In this document: piece after piece, positions 45,625 to 55,404 of the stretch
Layout of the letters: each line of letters opens with the position of its first letter
Numbering within the stretch: position 1 is the first letter of the stretch
NCBI GenBank assembly: GCA_044224515.1
Contig: JBGAKH010000005.1
Location: 287,730 to 351,729, forward strand
Origin: JBBATK01 sp044224515
GTDB lineage: Bacteria; Bacteroidota; Ignavibacteria; Kapaibacteriales; NICIL-2
DNA length: 64,000 bases
Direction: 5' to 3'
Translations under genes and position numbers: made by a program
Notes under the pieces: generated by a model
Told to the model about the DNA's origin: nothing
Database searches by the model: none
Seen by the model: only the letters and a program-made list of their open reading frames with translations

Positions 45625-47604
45625 ATGGAAAGTGTAGATGAAGATATGTCGCTCATCCGACAACTCTTAAAATCTATCGACCTGCATCGCGATCAGGGAG
45701 ACTACCTCTCGATGCTGCATGACGCCGAGCAGTTGTGCTCGCTCAGTGAAAAGAGCGAAGCGTATGTACTCGAGCATGCGTGTGGCCTTGCCACGCGCGC
45801 TGATGCATTACGCCATCTGCATCGAGCGGATGAGGCTCTAGAGTGTGGTCGCAAAGCTCAGGGCTTTTCGCATCAGCATGGCTTCCGTGCTGAGGAAGCA
45901 ATTGCTCTGAATGCCGTAGGGAACGCACTCAATATGCTGAAGCGGGATGAAGAAGCTCTTGTCGCTTTTGAGAGAGCCGTCGAGCTAGAGCGAAGTCTCG
46001 GACGCCATGAACGCGCAGCGGGAGTGCTGCATAATATCGGCATTGTATATCGCTACAGAGAACCCGACAGAGCCCTGGAGTATTATCGTGAAGCGCTGGC
46101 CTGTCTTCCCGAAACCACACACACTCCATTTAAAGGGATTATCCTTCGCAGTATTGCAGAGTACTATCTCTCGAATGGTGATCTCACAACAACCCTCACC
46201 TATGCCTATCAGGCTCTTGAGTTTTTGGAGTCGCATGGATATGCGTTTCAGACGCCTATCATTCGCAACATTATAGGTTTGGTGTACTATGAGCTGACTG
46301 AGTTTAGCCAGGCTCAAGAGCTGTTTGAAGCATCGCTGGCAGTTTGTCGAGAGTTGCAGCAACCTTTTGCTCTTAAGCAAGCCCTCGGAATGCTTGGACA
46401 CATTTACTCGGAACAGCGGCGTTACGATGATGCGCTGAGGTGTTATCGGGAAGTGCTGGAATTGACCGACGAGAAGGAATACACCGCCAGAGCAAATATC
46501 GTAAATGGTCTAGCGGGTATCGAGTACTACCGAGAAGACTTTGTTCGGGCCGAAGCGGGCTACAGAGAAGTGCTGAATCTGCTTGAGGTTGAAAATCAGG
46601 ACCCGGGTCTGGCGTCCATTGCTAAGCACATGCTTGCCCGATGTCTGCTCAAACGTTCTGAAACAGCGGAGGTGCGCAGCTTACTCGAGTCAGCCCTCGA
46701 CGGTGCCCGCAGCGTGATGAGTAAAGCCATTGAGCTCTCGATTCGTGAAAGTTTCGACGAGATGTGGGTTGCCGAGGGAGACTTTGTACGTGCCTATGAT
46801 AATCATAAGGAGATCAGACGCTTGATTGAAGCCATGCGCGATGAGACTGCCAGAGACCTCCTCGCGCAAAAGGAGTCTGAGATCAAAGAATTTGAGCGCA
46901 CCAAACAACTGGAGCTGGCACGAGAACGCGAAGTGATACTGAACAATGTTCTCCCGGAACAGATAAGCGCAAGACTCATTGGCGGAGAAAATCCTATCGC
47001 TGATTCTTTTGAGTCTGTGTCGATTCTCTTTATGGATATCGTCGATTTCACATCCCTCGCTAACTCCATTTCTGCACAGCAATTGGTGCATGTACTCAAC
47101 GGGATTTTTAGTGCTGCCGATGGTGTGATGCGAGGTCACAAGCTTGAAAAAATTAAAACGATCGGTGATGCCTATATGGCCGCCGCAGGAGTTCCGGTCG
47201 CTACGCCGGAACATGCACGTCTGGCACTCAGTGCCGCGCTTGACCTTCGCGATGCCATGCAAAGTCTTGTTCTCGAAGTTCCAACGCGTTTAGGCGAGGG
47301 CGCCGCGATTGCAGAGATTCCCGAGATTCAGGTTCGCATTGGTTTGCACTGCGGTCCCGCCGCTGCCGGTGTCGTTGGAGAAAACAAATTCCACTACGAC
47401 CTTTGGGGAGACTCCGTCAATATTGCCAGTCGCATGGAAAGTCTTGGAGATGCACACAAGGTCCATGTCAGTAGCGAGTTTGTCGATGAGCTCCGTCGCT
47501 CTTATCCGCGTTCCGATGAGGACTTCCTCTTTATCGATCGTGGAACCATTGAAGTGAAAGGGAAGGGGAGTATGCGCACCTATTTCGTTGAACGACAGCC
47601 CTAA
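45625..47604 (+). CDS. Class III adenylate/guanylate cyclase with TPR repeats (second copy)
   Basis: 659 residues; start ATG at 45625, or possibly the ATG at 45646, both with weak ribosome sites. It has the same plan as the cyclase at 42914-44878: no signal peptide; about eight TPR units over residues 20-400 (ALNAVGNALNMLKRDEEALV, GVLHNIGIVYRYREPDRALE); a coiled linker with VLPEQISARLIGGENPIADS; and a cyclase domain from about residue 465. Key residues are intact: LFMDIVDFT and TIGDAYMAA for metals, EKIKTIGDAY and YDLWGDSVN for ATP selection, and NIASRM for catalysis. A short insert (PTRLGEGAAIAEIPEIQ) lies between the two halves of the catalytic domain, absent in the other copy. The pair probably arose by duplication but has diverged clearly. 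A hairpin follows between this gene and the converging OmpA gene. Confidence 0.92.
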   Translation: MESVDEDMSLIRQLLKSIDLHRDQGDYLSMLHDAEQLCSLSEKSEAYVLEHACGLATRADALRHLHRADEALECGRKAQGFSHQHGFRAEEAIALNAVGNALNMLKRDEEALVAFERAVELERSLGRHERAAGVLHNIGIVYRYREPDRALEYYREALACLPETTHTPFKGIILRSIAEYYLSNGDLTTTLTYAYQALEFLESHGYAFQTPIIRNIIGLVYYELTEFSQAQELFEASLAVCRELQQPFALKQALGMLGHIYSEQRRYDDALRCYREVLELTDEKEYTARANIVNGLAGIEYYREDFVRAEAGYREVLNLLEVENQDPGLASIAKHMLARCLLKRSETAEVRSLLESALDGARSVMSKAIELSIRESFDEMWVAEGDFVRAYDNHKEIRRLIEAMRDETARDLLAQKESEIKEFERTKQLELAREREVILNNVLPEQISARLIGGENPIADSFESVSILFMDIVDFTSLANSISAQQLVHVLNGIFSAADGVMRGHKLEKIKTIGDAYMAAAGVPVATPEHARLALSAALDLRDAMQSLVLEVPTRLGEGAAIAEIPEIQVRIGLHCGPAAAGVVGENKFHYDLWGDSVNIASRMESLGDAHKVHVSSEFVDELRRSYPRSDEDFLFIDRGTIEVKGKGSMRTYFVERQP

Positions 47605-47710
47605 GGTCTATCGCTAGTAGAAAGTGCAGCTGAGGAAGGAACATCTTAGCCGGATGCATCTTGTGATAGCTTTTCAAAGGACAAGTAATCATGCCAATTT
47701 TCCCAATAAG

Positions 47711-47736
47711 CAAGCAGCGGCCTTGGCCGCTGCTTG
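47711..47736. terminator. Hairpin between convergent cyclase and OmpA genes
   Basis: CAAGCAGCGGC and GCCGCTGCTTG pair over 11 bp with a 4-nt loop. It lies 107 bp after the cyclase stop and 16 bp after the stop of the converging gene. There is no long T tract on either strand, but the position suits a bidirectional terminator. Confidence 0.7.
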
Positions 47737-47751
47737 AAGAAAAATCATCCC

Positions 47752-48882
47752 TTATTTAAGCCTCAAGAATTCAACACGCCGATTCAGCGCTTTGTTGACG
47801 GAGGTGTTGTTTTCAGCAATAGGCTCGCTTTCGCCCTTGCCATCTGATTCCAGTCTGTCTGCGGCGATGCCGTACGATGACGTGAGGGCGCTGACGACGG
47901 CAGCCCCGCGACGTTTGGATAAACTCAGATTGGAAGCATCATCGCCGTCACTATCGGTGTGCCCTACAACTCGAACACGAAGCGTTGGATTCTCAGTCAT
48001 CACCGTTGCTATTTCCTTCAATGTTCCGGCAGATTGGGGCTTGAGTTTATCGGAGTTTACATCAAAGTAAATCCCATAGCTGACCAGCTTTCCTTCGGTC
48101 AGCAGCTTCGAGCGTAGATCCGGTGCACCTGTTGCGATGCGCATATTGGCGATGAGCGGCGTTCCGTTTTGGAAACGAATCATGTTGAAGGTGTAGCTAT
48201 TGAGCATTGCCTTGGCAACATCGAAGAGTTTGACCTCGTCTTGATACAGTCGTATGCGCTCTTTTTGAACCCATACCGAGATGTGGTACTTGGTGTCGAG
48301 CGTCTGACGTCCGGTTGGCGTACGTCCTTCCAATCCCGGAGTTTTATCGTTGTAGTAGCTGAAGAAGGAATTGGTGTAGGCAAACTCAAAGAGTATACCT
48401 GCTTCACCCGGACGTGCCAGACCGTACAAAAGATTCTTTGGCTTGGTCGTGCTGATAATACCAAATCGATAGGCTTGGGAGCCGTTCGGTGGATTGTCTT
48501 TCTGTGGAATGATGTCGAATTCGATGGTGTAATTCTCCGGCAGCGTGAGAGGGTTCAAGAGACTTGTTACGCCGCGTGGATTGGTGATTTTGAGCCATCG
48601 TCCGGGATACTTGGGAATAGTGACAATTTCTCCGGAGCCGTTGGTGTTCCACAAGAGGGGAAAGTCCCCGATCGCTTCTCCACTAAAGTCATCAAAGAAG
48701 ATGATCTTCTCGCCGGGTACAAAATCAAATTTCGAGTAAATCTGTGTGAGTGAATCCTGAGCCCGTAGATGCACGGTTGTACTAAGACCTGCAGCCATGA
48801 GGAACACCACGGCAAAGCTCTTTACACCTGCGTACGACATGCGCACGGTGTTCGTAAAGCCGTTTGCTAAATGCGTCTTCAT
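47752..48882 (-). CDS. OmpA-family protein with N-terminal beta-jelly-roll
   Basis: 376 residues; ATG at 48882 with AAAGGA 8-9 bases upstream. The signal peptide is after a longish n-region (VKSFAVVFLMAAGLSTTVHL...AQ). Residues about 55-245 look like a concanavalin/laminin-G-type jelly roll (FFDDFSGEAIGDFPLLWNTN, NYTIEFDIIPQKDNPPN, YHISVWVQKERIRLYQDEVK). The C-terminal 115 residues are a complete OmpA-like peptidoglycan-binding domain (YGIYFDVNSDKLKPQS, VRVVGHTDSDGDDASNLSLS, KRRGAAVVSALTSSYGI, ADRLESDGKGES, NRRVEFLRLK). It should be periplasmic or outer-membrane associated and bind the wall; the jelly roll may bind sugar or protein. A palindrome lies about 80 bp upstream of the start. Confidence 0.85.
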   Translation of the reverse strand: MKTHLANGFTNTVRMSYAGVKSFAVVFLMAAGLSTTVHLRAQDSLTQIYSKFDFVPGEKIIFFDDFSGEAIGDFPLLWNTNGSGEIVTIPKYPGRWLKITNPRGVTSLLNPLTLPENYTIEFDIIPQKDNPPNGSQAYRFGIISTTKPKNLLYGLARPGEAGILFEFAYTNSFFSYYNDKTPGLEGRTPTGRQTLDTKYHISVWVQKERIRLYQDEVKLFDVAKAMLNSYTFNMIRFQNGTPLIANMRIATGAPDLRSKLLTEGKLVSYGIYFDVNSDKLKPQSAGTLKEIATVMTENPTLRVRVVGHTDSDGDDASNLSLSKRRGAAVVSALTSSYGIAADRLESDGKGESEPIAENNTSVNKALNRRVEFLRLK

Positions 48883-49584
48883 ACGAGTTTTCCTTTCGAG
48901 TAGTGTGAGGAGTGGTGCTTTTCCTACCGATGCAAGCTAGATGTGGGGTCTTTCTCCTCCCATGATCTTGATCATGGCACATACTGTTCCTAAGCATAGG
49001 GTCCCATTTGCAGACAGGGGGCATCGTGGACGTCGTTGTTCGTTACCGAACCCTTTACATCGTGACAAAGCGGACAGTCGCCGGGATTCCCCACGGTGTT
49101 TTTTACCTGCTCTCATGGTACTTCGCTAGGCTGCCCCTCATTGTTATCCGGCTCCATTTCAGACCGCGGAACCCGGTCGCTAAAAGCAGGAATAAAGCTC
49201 TTGGCTCTTTCCGGACCTGCACTACGTATTAATTACGTAGCGACATGGCCACTTCAAGCTTCTATTTTCGACCTGTGATCTCCGTGCAAGCACGGTGAGA
49301 TGAATGAGATCATCGGGAACGGTACACAGGCTACCTTCATGCGTAGACGGCAGCCGCTCAGGCATCCTGCCAATAGGGCAAAAAGCTCGTTGATGAGTGT
49401 AAAAGCAAAGAAATCGAGTGGTTAAGACCGGGTATATAGGGTCAGTGTGGCAGAGCCTTGCCTAGAAGCGTGAGCCTATGGATAGCAGTGACAGGCACGA
49501 CAGATATGCAGCGTGACGTGAAGGGACAAGGACCTGCAATCAAGAATAAAAGATAGTGTATTACATCATTAATAAGAGGAATCC
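48883..49584. other. 702-bp gene-free stretch with palindromes
   Basis: No convincing gene; the short frames here read poorly. It separates two divergent envelope genes and must hold both promoters. Beside the palindrome at 48960 there is a hairpin CCGTGC/GCACGG at about 49287-49300. Otherwise I see nothing. Confidence 0.4.
48960..48977 (-). promoter_or_regulatory. Palindrome upstream of the OmpA-family gene
   Basis: CCATGATC TT GATCATGG is an 8-bp perfect dyad with a 2-nt centre, about 78-95 bp upstream of the start at 48882. The compact symmetric form suggests an operator for a dimeric regulator. Confidence 0.4.
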
Positions 49585-52500
49585 ATGAGACGAGGTATAT
49601 CTTCCAATACTCGATGGAGTCTAGTACTGCTTGGTCTGCTCCTGGTGTTGAGCCTAACGGGATCAGGAACACTGTATGCCGCTGATAAACCAATGATGAG
49701 CTTCAGCTCACTTCGCAACAACACCGCGCAGAAAGATTGGAGCACCGATAGTTGTACCGGCTCGATGACCGCCACCAAACAACTCACGATCGTAGGAAGT
49801 TTTCCGACCGGGCGAACCGATGATCTAAAAGACCAGAAGATGGTCATCGTCATCAACAACTTCCACGGCACCGATACCTACTCATCGGGTCTGAACCAAA
49901 GCTATTTTGAGGACATCTTTAGCGCGCAAAAGAAGAAAACGACCTACAAGAGCGGTATCGTAGTTATCACGGGATATGATCTCAACACCGGTATGCTCAG
50001 CGGGACCTTTTCCTTTGCCTTGGAATCGAATCCACCGAATCTTGACCCTTTCAAGACTTCACTCTCAAAAGGACAGTTTTCTGCAGCTTTTGAAAATGAA
50101 CTGCAAGTTCAAGTTGCCCCCGGTAAAGATCCCTTCACGACAAACGCCAACACAAAGGTGAATTACAAAGTAAAAGTCACCGACGTTTTTGGCAACCTGG
50201 TTGAAGGTGCCGAAATCTCATGCACTGATGAGATCAATAAAAAGAAAGGAGAAAAGATCGGCACCAGTAATTCGAGTGGGGAATTGATTTATCAATTAGA
50301 GATTGCCGAAGCAACGAAGTCTGCAGACTATGAATTGAGCTTCAGCGCAACGAAGGCCAAGTACAAAAGCTCGCAAACGGTGAAGAAGACAATTTCTGTT
50401 TCCGGACGCTACTGGGTTTACAAATGTGCAGGGTTGCCTCTGCTGACCTTTGATGCCGGAGCAGGAAATGAATGGAAGAAATTGGACGACACTTCGCCGA
50501 TCCTCTCGCATAGCGGCAAAGCAATGGTCAATGATGTTCTAGAACTCAATGGATCGATCAAGATTGACCCTACAGCAGGTCAAGAGGCTGTGACCGGAGA
50601 GTATAGCATGTCGATCCCATCCTTGAAAATCGGAGGATCGTCAGAAACTTTGGAATTGATTGCCGGCAAAGCACTCCACTACGCATTGCTGTGCGACACG
50701 AAGTACAAACTTCAAACACCGGAGGTCTTGAAGAGGAAAATCGGCGGTGTAGAGTTTACACTGGAGGAGCTGTCGTTCCAAGACGTAGGCTTTGGCAGTG
50801 CGCTGTCGCTTAAATGCAAAGGACAATGGGAAAGTGTCAAACAAAACGCCTGCGAAGGCAACTCCAACTCTCCGGACAAAGGAGAAGTTGAATTCGGAGT
50901 CTCCATTGTCAAAGAGGAGCTCGGTGGCTATAGCCTTGGTAGTATTTCTGTATCATTTACAGACTGTGTTCTTCCTGCCTTCCCTCAATTCTGCATGACA
51001 GAGCTTGCCTGTTCCTACGATAACATTGCTGACCAATTCAAAATCTCTGCCGGCTGCGCATTTAAAGTTGGTGCAAACGGTCCAAAGAAAGCGTGGGACG
51101 GTTCAATTAAGGGATCTTTAACGCTGCAAAAAGGAAAGTTCGAAGCCTTCAGCTTTGAGGGATCTACAAGCCCCGGTTTACCGGTTCCGGGTGTCGAGGT
51201 ATTTATGTGGACCGGACTGAAGCTCGGTACCTCGGGTTGGGCGGAGGATCAGTGGAAAGCCCAAAGTGCCGAGATAACCGGTGTCTTTACCTCGGTCGAT
51301 GATCAGTTGCTGAAACGTCTGCCTGTTTTGAGTACCTATCTAGCCGGAAACAACATCTGCGAGATTGAAATTGGCGCGAAACTGACCTACCCATTTATCA
51401 TCGAGGGTGGGCTAAAGCTCTCTCTGCTAAAGCTGCCGCAAGTAAGTGTAACAAAACCCTGGCAAGTTGAGGCGAGTTTGAAGGGCTCAATGGATTTCGT
51501 CAAGGGTATACGTTCTAAAAGCAAGTATGTCAAAGCCTTTCACTTCGGTGCAGACGACTATGTGATCAATATTGGAGCGGAATCAGATCAGTCGGTTGTT
51601 TGGGAGGACCAGTTTTCTTTTTCGTGCAAAGCTGAAGCAAAGTTCCGCATTCCGGATATCCCGGGAGAGAGTCCAAATGAAGAGACTGCATGGCTACTCA
51701 AGTCCATGAAAAGCATGGGCGTGTTGCCGCATGACCTGGGTATGGCCGGCGCGTACCTCCGTTGCAATAAGTCCGATGGTTTGGTAGCCACCGGTGTTGT
51801 TGACCTCCAACAGAATCCTGTCGCATTTTTCCGCTCCTTGGGGAGAATATCCATGGAGGTTGGTGTTCACGCCGGTGCCTACCTGAAGTTTTCGGGTTTC
51901 GACAAGAATATCATGTTTATCCGCCATGCAGGCGAATCAAACGATATACAGTCGGTCGGTGCTGATTCGCGACGCTCCATAGCGGCGACTTCGTTGGATT
52001 CTTTCCGAATAGATGCCGGCCTAGAGCGTGCTTTCGTCATGGTGCGTAGCGCCAAGAAGATTCCTGCCACTACCCTTGTTTCTCCAAGTGGACAACGCAT
52101 CACGGCTACGACTTCGGACTCCAGCGTGATTCTGTTTAAGAGCAGCGACACGAAGCTCGGCTTTTGGTCGCTTATTAACCCGGCTCAAGGTATCTGGGTT
52201 GTCGAAACCGTCAACCCGGCGAAGACCGACTCCGTGTTTATTCTGGGTCTCTCAAAGATGAAGGACAAACCCTTCGTCATCAACGCAAGCGCGAGCGGAC
52301 GTGTGCTGAACGTGACCTGGGACAGAAGCCTCTACACAACCGGCGATCGTATTGATCTCTTCCTCAACGACCGCAATAGCGGTGCAGCAGGCATCCCCAT
52401 CGGTACTGCTGATGCGACGCTCGGATCATTTAGCTATACGATGACCGACTCTTTACCATTCTGCTCCTGCTATGTTTACGGCTTGCGTGTCGTGGATGGG

Positions 52501-53112
52501 CTCTCCAATGAACAAGCTTATGTCAATACCGAGTTCAATACCGGAAGGAATTTTGCCGCTGCTCCGGCAAACATCGTCGTGCAATCGAACCACAGAGGCC
52601 AAAGCACACTGCAGTGGGTACCGGTCACCGATCCGAGTATCCGACAATACGGCATCATGGTGCGCACTCCGGATGGCTTTGATTCGCTCTTGACAACGGT
52701 GCATCCCTCACTCAGTTCTGCCTACGTTGAGTGCGATACGACCTTGCTTCGCTCGCTGTTCATGGTGAGCTATGATAGCCTCGGGCGACGTGGATGTCCG
52801 CGCAAGGCTGAGTCAATAACAGTTGGCGTTGAGCAACCGGGCGATGAGCTGCTGTCCACGGCATCATCGATCGCTGTGTCCCCGCAACCTGCACACGAGC
52901 GTCTCTCGTTTATGCCTCCGGCAGACTTCAACACAGGTTTTCATTGCGAGCTCTACGACAATGTCGGTAATCGTGTCTTGTACCGAACGATCGATGCAGC
53001 GACACCCGGCCAGGTATCGCTTGATGTTTCGCAACTAAGTAGCGGCTGCTACATCTTGCGTATCAGCGATGCACACGAACACCGCGCAGTGGTGGTGACG
53101 GTGCTGCACTAA
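49585..53112 (+). CDS. Large T9SS-exported protein with Ig-like domain
   Basis: 1175 residues; ATG at 49585 with AGAGGA 7 bases upstream. Signal peptide: SLVLLGLLLVLSLTGSGTLYA. Residues about 160-245 form a Big_1/invasin-like Ig domain (NYKVKVTDVFGNLVEGAEIS). A long beta-rich middle of unknown type follows (about 250-790), in which Cys pairs recur. Then come domains of fibronectin-like character (LNVTWDRSLYTTGDRIDLFL, TLQWVPVTDPSIRQYGIMVR). The last 85 residues are a T9SS sorting domain (SIAVSPQPAHERLSFMPP ... GCYILRISDAHEHRAVVVTV). No catalytic motif was recognised. A surface or secreted adhesive/structural protein is the likeliest role. The tail closely resembles that of the giant fibre (both end in a VVxVLH/LFHVVH-like strand). 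The middle may represent an undescribed domain. Confidence 0.75.
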   Translation: MRRGISSNTRWSLVLLGLLLVLSLTGSGTLYAADKPMMSFSSLRNNTAQKDWSTDSCTGSMTATKQLTIVGSFPTGRTDDLKDQKMVIVINNFHGTDTYSSGLNQSYFEDIFSAQKKKTTYKSGIVVITGYDLNTGMLSGTFSFALESNPPNLDPFKTSLSKGQFSAAFENELQVQVAPGKDPFTTNANTKVNYKVKVTDVFGNLVEGAEISCTDEINKKKGEKIGTSNSSGELIYQLEIAEATKSADYELSFSATKAKYKSSQTVKKTISVSGRYWVYKCAGLPLLTFDAGAGNEWKKLDDTSPILSHSGKAMVNDVLELNGSIKIDPTAGQEAVTGEYSMSIPSLKIGGSSETLELIAGKALHYALLCDTKYKLQTPEVLKRKIGGVEFTLEELSFQDVGFGSALSLKCKGQWESVKQNACEGNSNSPDKGEVEFGVSIVKEELGGYSLGSISVSFTDCVLPAFPQFCMTELACSYDNIADQFKISAGCAFKVGANGPKKAWDGSIKGSLTLQKGKFEAFSFEGSTSPGLPVPGVEVFMWTGLKLGTSGWAEDQWKAQSAEITGVFTSVDDQLLKRLPVLSTYLAGNNICEIEIGAKLTYPFIIEGGLKLSLLKLPQVSVTKPWQVEASLKGSMDFVKGIRSKSKYVKAFHFGADDYVINIGAESDQSVVWEDQFSFSCKAEAKFRIPDIPGESPNEETAWLLKSMKSMGVLPHDLGMAGAYLRCNKSDGLVATGVVDLQQNPVAFFRSLGRISMEVGVHAGAYLKFSGFDKNIMFIRHAGESNDIQSVGADSRRSIAATSLDSFRIDAGLERAFVMVRSAKKIPATTLVSPSGQRITATTSDSSVILFKSSDTKLGFWSLINPAQGIWVVETVNPAKTDSVFILGLSKMKDKPFVINASASGRVLNVTWDRSLYTTGDRIDLFLNDRNSGAAGIPIGTADATLGSFSYTMTDSLPFCSCYVYGLRVVDGLSNEQAYVNTEFNTGRNFAAAPANIVVQSNHRGQSTLQWVPVTDPSIRQYGIMVRTPDGFDSLLTTVHPSLSSAYVECDTTLLRSLFMVSYDSLGRRGCPRKAESITVGVEQPGDELLSTASSIAVSPQPAHERLSFMPPADFNTGFHCELYDNVGNRVLYRTIDAATPGQVSLDVSQLSSGCYILRISDAHEHRAVVVTVLH

Positions 53113-53350
53113 CTTTCTAATTCCACGATGCACACAAAGGCTGTCACGCAAGCAACACACCGTTGCAGGCTGGCAGCCTTTGGTGTTGATGGCAATTCGG
53201 ATGCGAAGGGCATAAGCAGGCGCGAACTGACAACACGTGCATGCAGCTTACTTGCGCAAGCAGCATGAACGTGATGTAACGAAGTTTGCTCTTTTGTAGT
53301 TCGTGGTGTAGCCCCCGGCGGCGCCCCGGTCGGCGTACGACAATCACGCG

Positions 53351-54832
53351 TCAGTCGTGAACAACGAGCACACGGTAGAGAGCATGTCGAGTGGATGCAT
53401 TCGCCGTTGAGGATTGAAGGTGCAGAGTATAGAGTCCCGAGCTGAGGTTGTAGCAGGGAATGGAGATTTCTTCGTCGCTGTACTCGCCGCTGTAGACCAG
53501 TTGTCCGCATAGGCTGCGCAACGTGACAGTGCCGGTGCCAAGCAGACTGCGCAGCAGGATGCTTGACGAAGCAACGATCGTGTTGGAACTCTGTGAAGCG
53601 AATAGATCCGGATGACTGTTAGGAGCCGTGGAGCCTTCTCCAACCGCGCTCGTATTGTCAGCACCAAGATAGTAGAGATCAGCCACCGGATTTCCCAGAC
53701 CGGAGGTACACATCACTTGAGCCCAGGGTCTGACGAAAAGCTCATGGGCTTCAACGTGTACAGTGGAACTGTTCAGCTCCATGATCTGCGCCGTCCAGTC
53801 GTGTCCGCCATTCGTTGAGCACAACAACTTCCCATTGCCACAGGCATACACTGTATCGGCATTGAGGGCTGCAATGCTTTGCAGACCAAATGCCACCGGC
53901 GCATTGGTCGACACAAAGGTTGTGTCGAGTTGAGTCGTCCAGCTTTGCCCGGCATCCGTCGTAGCCATAATGATATCGCGCTGCCGATTATCGACGGTGT
54001 TTAGCGGACATGACGCAATGGTCCAGCCGTGGAGTGGATCAACGAAGTTGAGACAATCCATCATGCTTGCCCATTCACCATAGGGCGTCACACGTGGAGA
54101 GGGGATACCTGTGCTTCGCAACCAGGTGCGTCCACCATCGGTCGTTTCATGCAGCATGGCTCGAGCTTGAGCGCGATCAGGGTTGTCGCTACAGACATAC
54201 CAATGCATGGAATCGAAGCAGTGCATATCGCGAATACGCGAGTGTTGTGTGCTGTCCTCCGGAAGTGCGGCCTGCGTGCGAAGAGTCCAGTGCGCACCTG
54301 CGTCCGAGGTCGCCCACACTGTCCACCGGTTGTACACGATGACACCCTCACGCGCATTAAACATCTTCAACCACGCAGCGCTGAGATCGCCGGGTAAACC
54401 ATCAATGCTGTGTTCGCTCCAGTGTTGTCCGCCGTCGGAGCTGCGCAGGAGAATAGCATTATCGCACAGAACCATGAAACTATCCGATGAGAGTATCGCA
54501 ATACTCCCGCGTGTGTCAACCGGACTGAGCAGTGGTTTATCGAGATGAGAGCGTTGATAAGCAAAGCGCCAGTGTCGTCCAAAATCGTTTGTACAGAAGA
54601 TGACGGGGAGTTGGCCTAAGGCTCTATAGCCCACCGCCAAACCAATACCATTCTCCTCTATACGCACGGAACGAAAAAAACGCGAGCCTTCTTTATCATC
54701 AACGATGGTGGCTCGCTTCCAACTAGCATCAGCCTTCAAGGGCAGACTTAGGAGTACTGCGAAGAGTGCCATAGCTATGAACGAGCATATCGAGGCTGTT
54801 TGAACTAGTGTGGAGCGCGAAATAGTATGCAT
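53351..54832 (-). CDS. T9SS-exported BNR/YCF48-like beta-propeller protein
   Basis: 493 residues; ATG at 54832 ahead of a signal segment (ICSFIAMALFAVLLSLPLKADA). Ribosome site weak. Five Asp-box motifs are seen: SSDGGQHW, TSDAGAHW, TTDGGRTW, TTDAGQSW and STNGGHDW, spaced as in the BNR/YCF48 propellers. The C-terminus (SSILLRSLLGTGTVTLRSL, then SGLYTLHLQSSTANASTRHA, LYRVLVVHD) is a T9SS sorting domain. Asp-box propellers occur in sialidases, in photosystem assembly factors and in many secreted proteins without enzyme activity. No sialidase Arg triad or FRIP motif was seen, so a binding or structural role is more likely. It converges with the 1175-residue gene; no strong terminator was found in the 238 bp between them. 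Confidence 0.8.
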   Translation of the reverse strand: MHTISRSTLVQTASICSFIAMALFAVLLSLPLKADASWKRATIVDDKEGSRFFRSVRIEENGIGLAVGYRALGQLPVIFCTNDFGRHWRFAYQRSHLDKPLLSPVDTRGSIAILSSDSFMVLCDNAILLRSSDGGQHWSEHSIDGLPGDLSAAWLKMFNAREGVIVYNRWTVWATSDAGAHWTLRTQAALPEDSTQHSRIRDMHCFDSMHWYVCSDNPDRAQARAMLHETTDGGRTWLRSTGIPSPRVTPYGEWASMMDCLNFVDPLHGWTIASCPLNTVDNRQRDIIMATTDAGQSWTTQLDTTFVSTNAPVAFGLQSIAALNADTVYACGNGKLLCSTNGGHDWTAQIMELNSSTVHVEAHELFVRPWAQVMCTSGLGNPVADLYYLGADNTSAVGEGSTAPNSHPDLFASQSSNTIVASSSILLRSLLGTGTVTLRSLCGQLVYSGEYSDEEISIPCYNLSSGLYTLHLQSSTANASTRHALYRVLVVHD

Positions 54833-55404
54833 GTCCGGTAATGAGAAGTATTTGTATCTGATTACAAAAGCTGAACGCTAGGGACTGACGCAATAAGCGC
54901 GCGCATGTTTCGCCCTCTTGATTTGATGGAGGTAGGATGATTTTCTCTAAGGCTGCAGCGGAGCTGCAGCTTGGAGCGCTGAGTATCTCCATTCGTCGCC
55001 GACTCTTGGGAATACGGGTTCCTTTCGAGGGACTTAGTCCGGGTGTGAACATTGTGTGCAGTTCTTAATACATGAAGGCTTGTGTGTTTCGGATCCTCAA
55101 ATAAAATAATAACTTTCCTCGATGTGCTCCATGACAGGGAATATGCAGCCAATGTACTCCGCATAATCAGTGCTTCATGACTTTTGATAGCGCATTATTA
55201 TTATCTGCCGTGTCACGAGATCAACGTAGAGTGTCAGAACGACGCGCGGGAGATCTGGTAGAATACATACACTATGAATTGCCGAGGCGAGTATGAGGGA
55301 AAATTCACTTTAACGATTGATGTATCGAATCTCCGATTATTGTAAGAAATATTCTTAGATTCGTCATAACAATTGTTTTGTGTTCATTTTCTCATGTTTT
55401 ACCT
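54833..55404. other. Gene-free stretch with strong hairpin between divergent genes
   Basis: No plausible gene. GCTGCAGC (54952-54959) and GCTGCAGC (54963-54970), itself palindromic, form a hairpin with a GGA loop about 120 bp upstream of the propeller gene. It could be a 5' leader structure. AT-rich sequence just before 55405 probably carries the lipoprotein gene's promoter. Confidence 0.4.

Noticed and set aside
53109..53510. 133-codon minus frame overlapping the end of the propeller gene
   Set aside because: Out of frame with the propeller gene, which has a T9SS tail and five Asp boxes here. The Arg/Cys-rich translation is a shadow.
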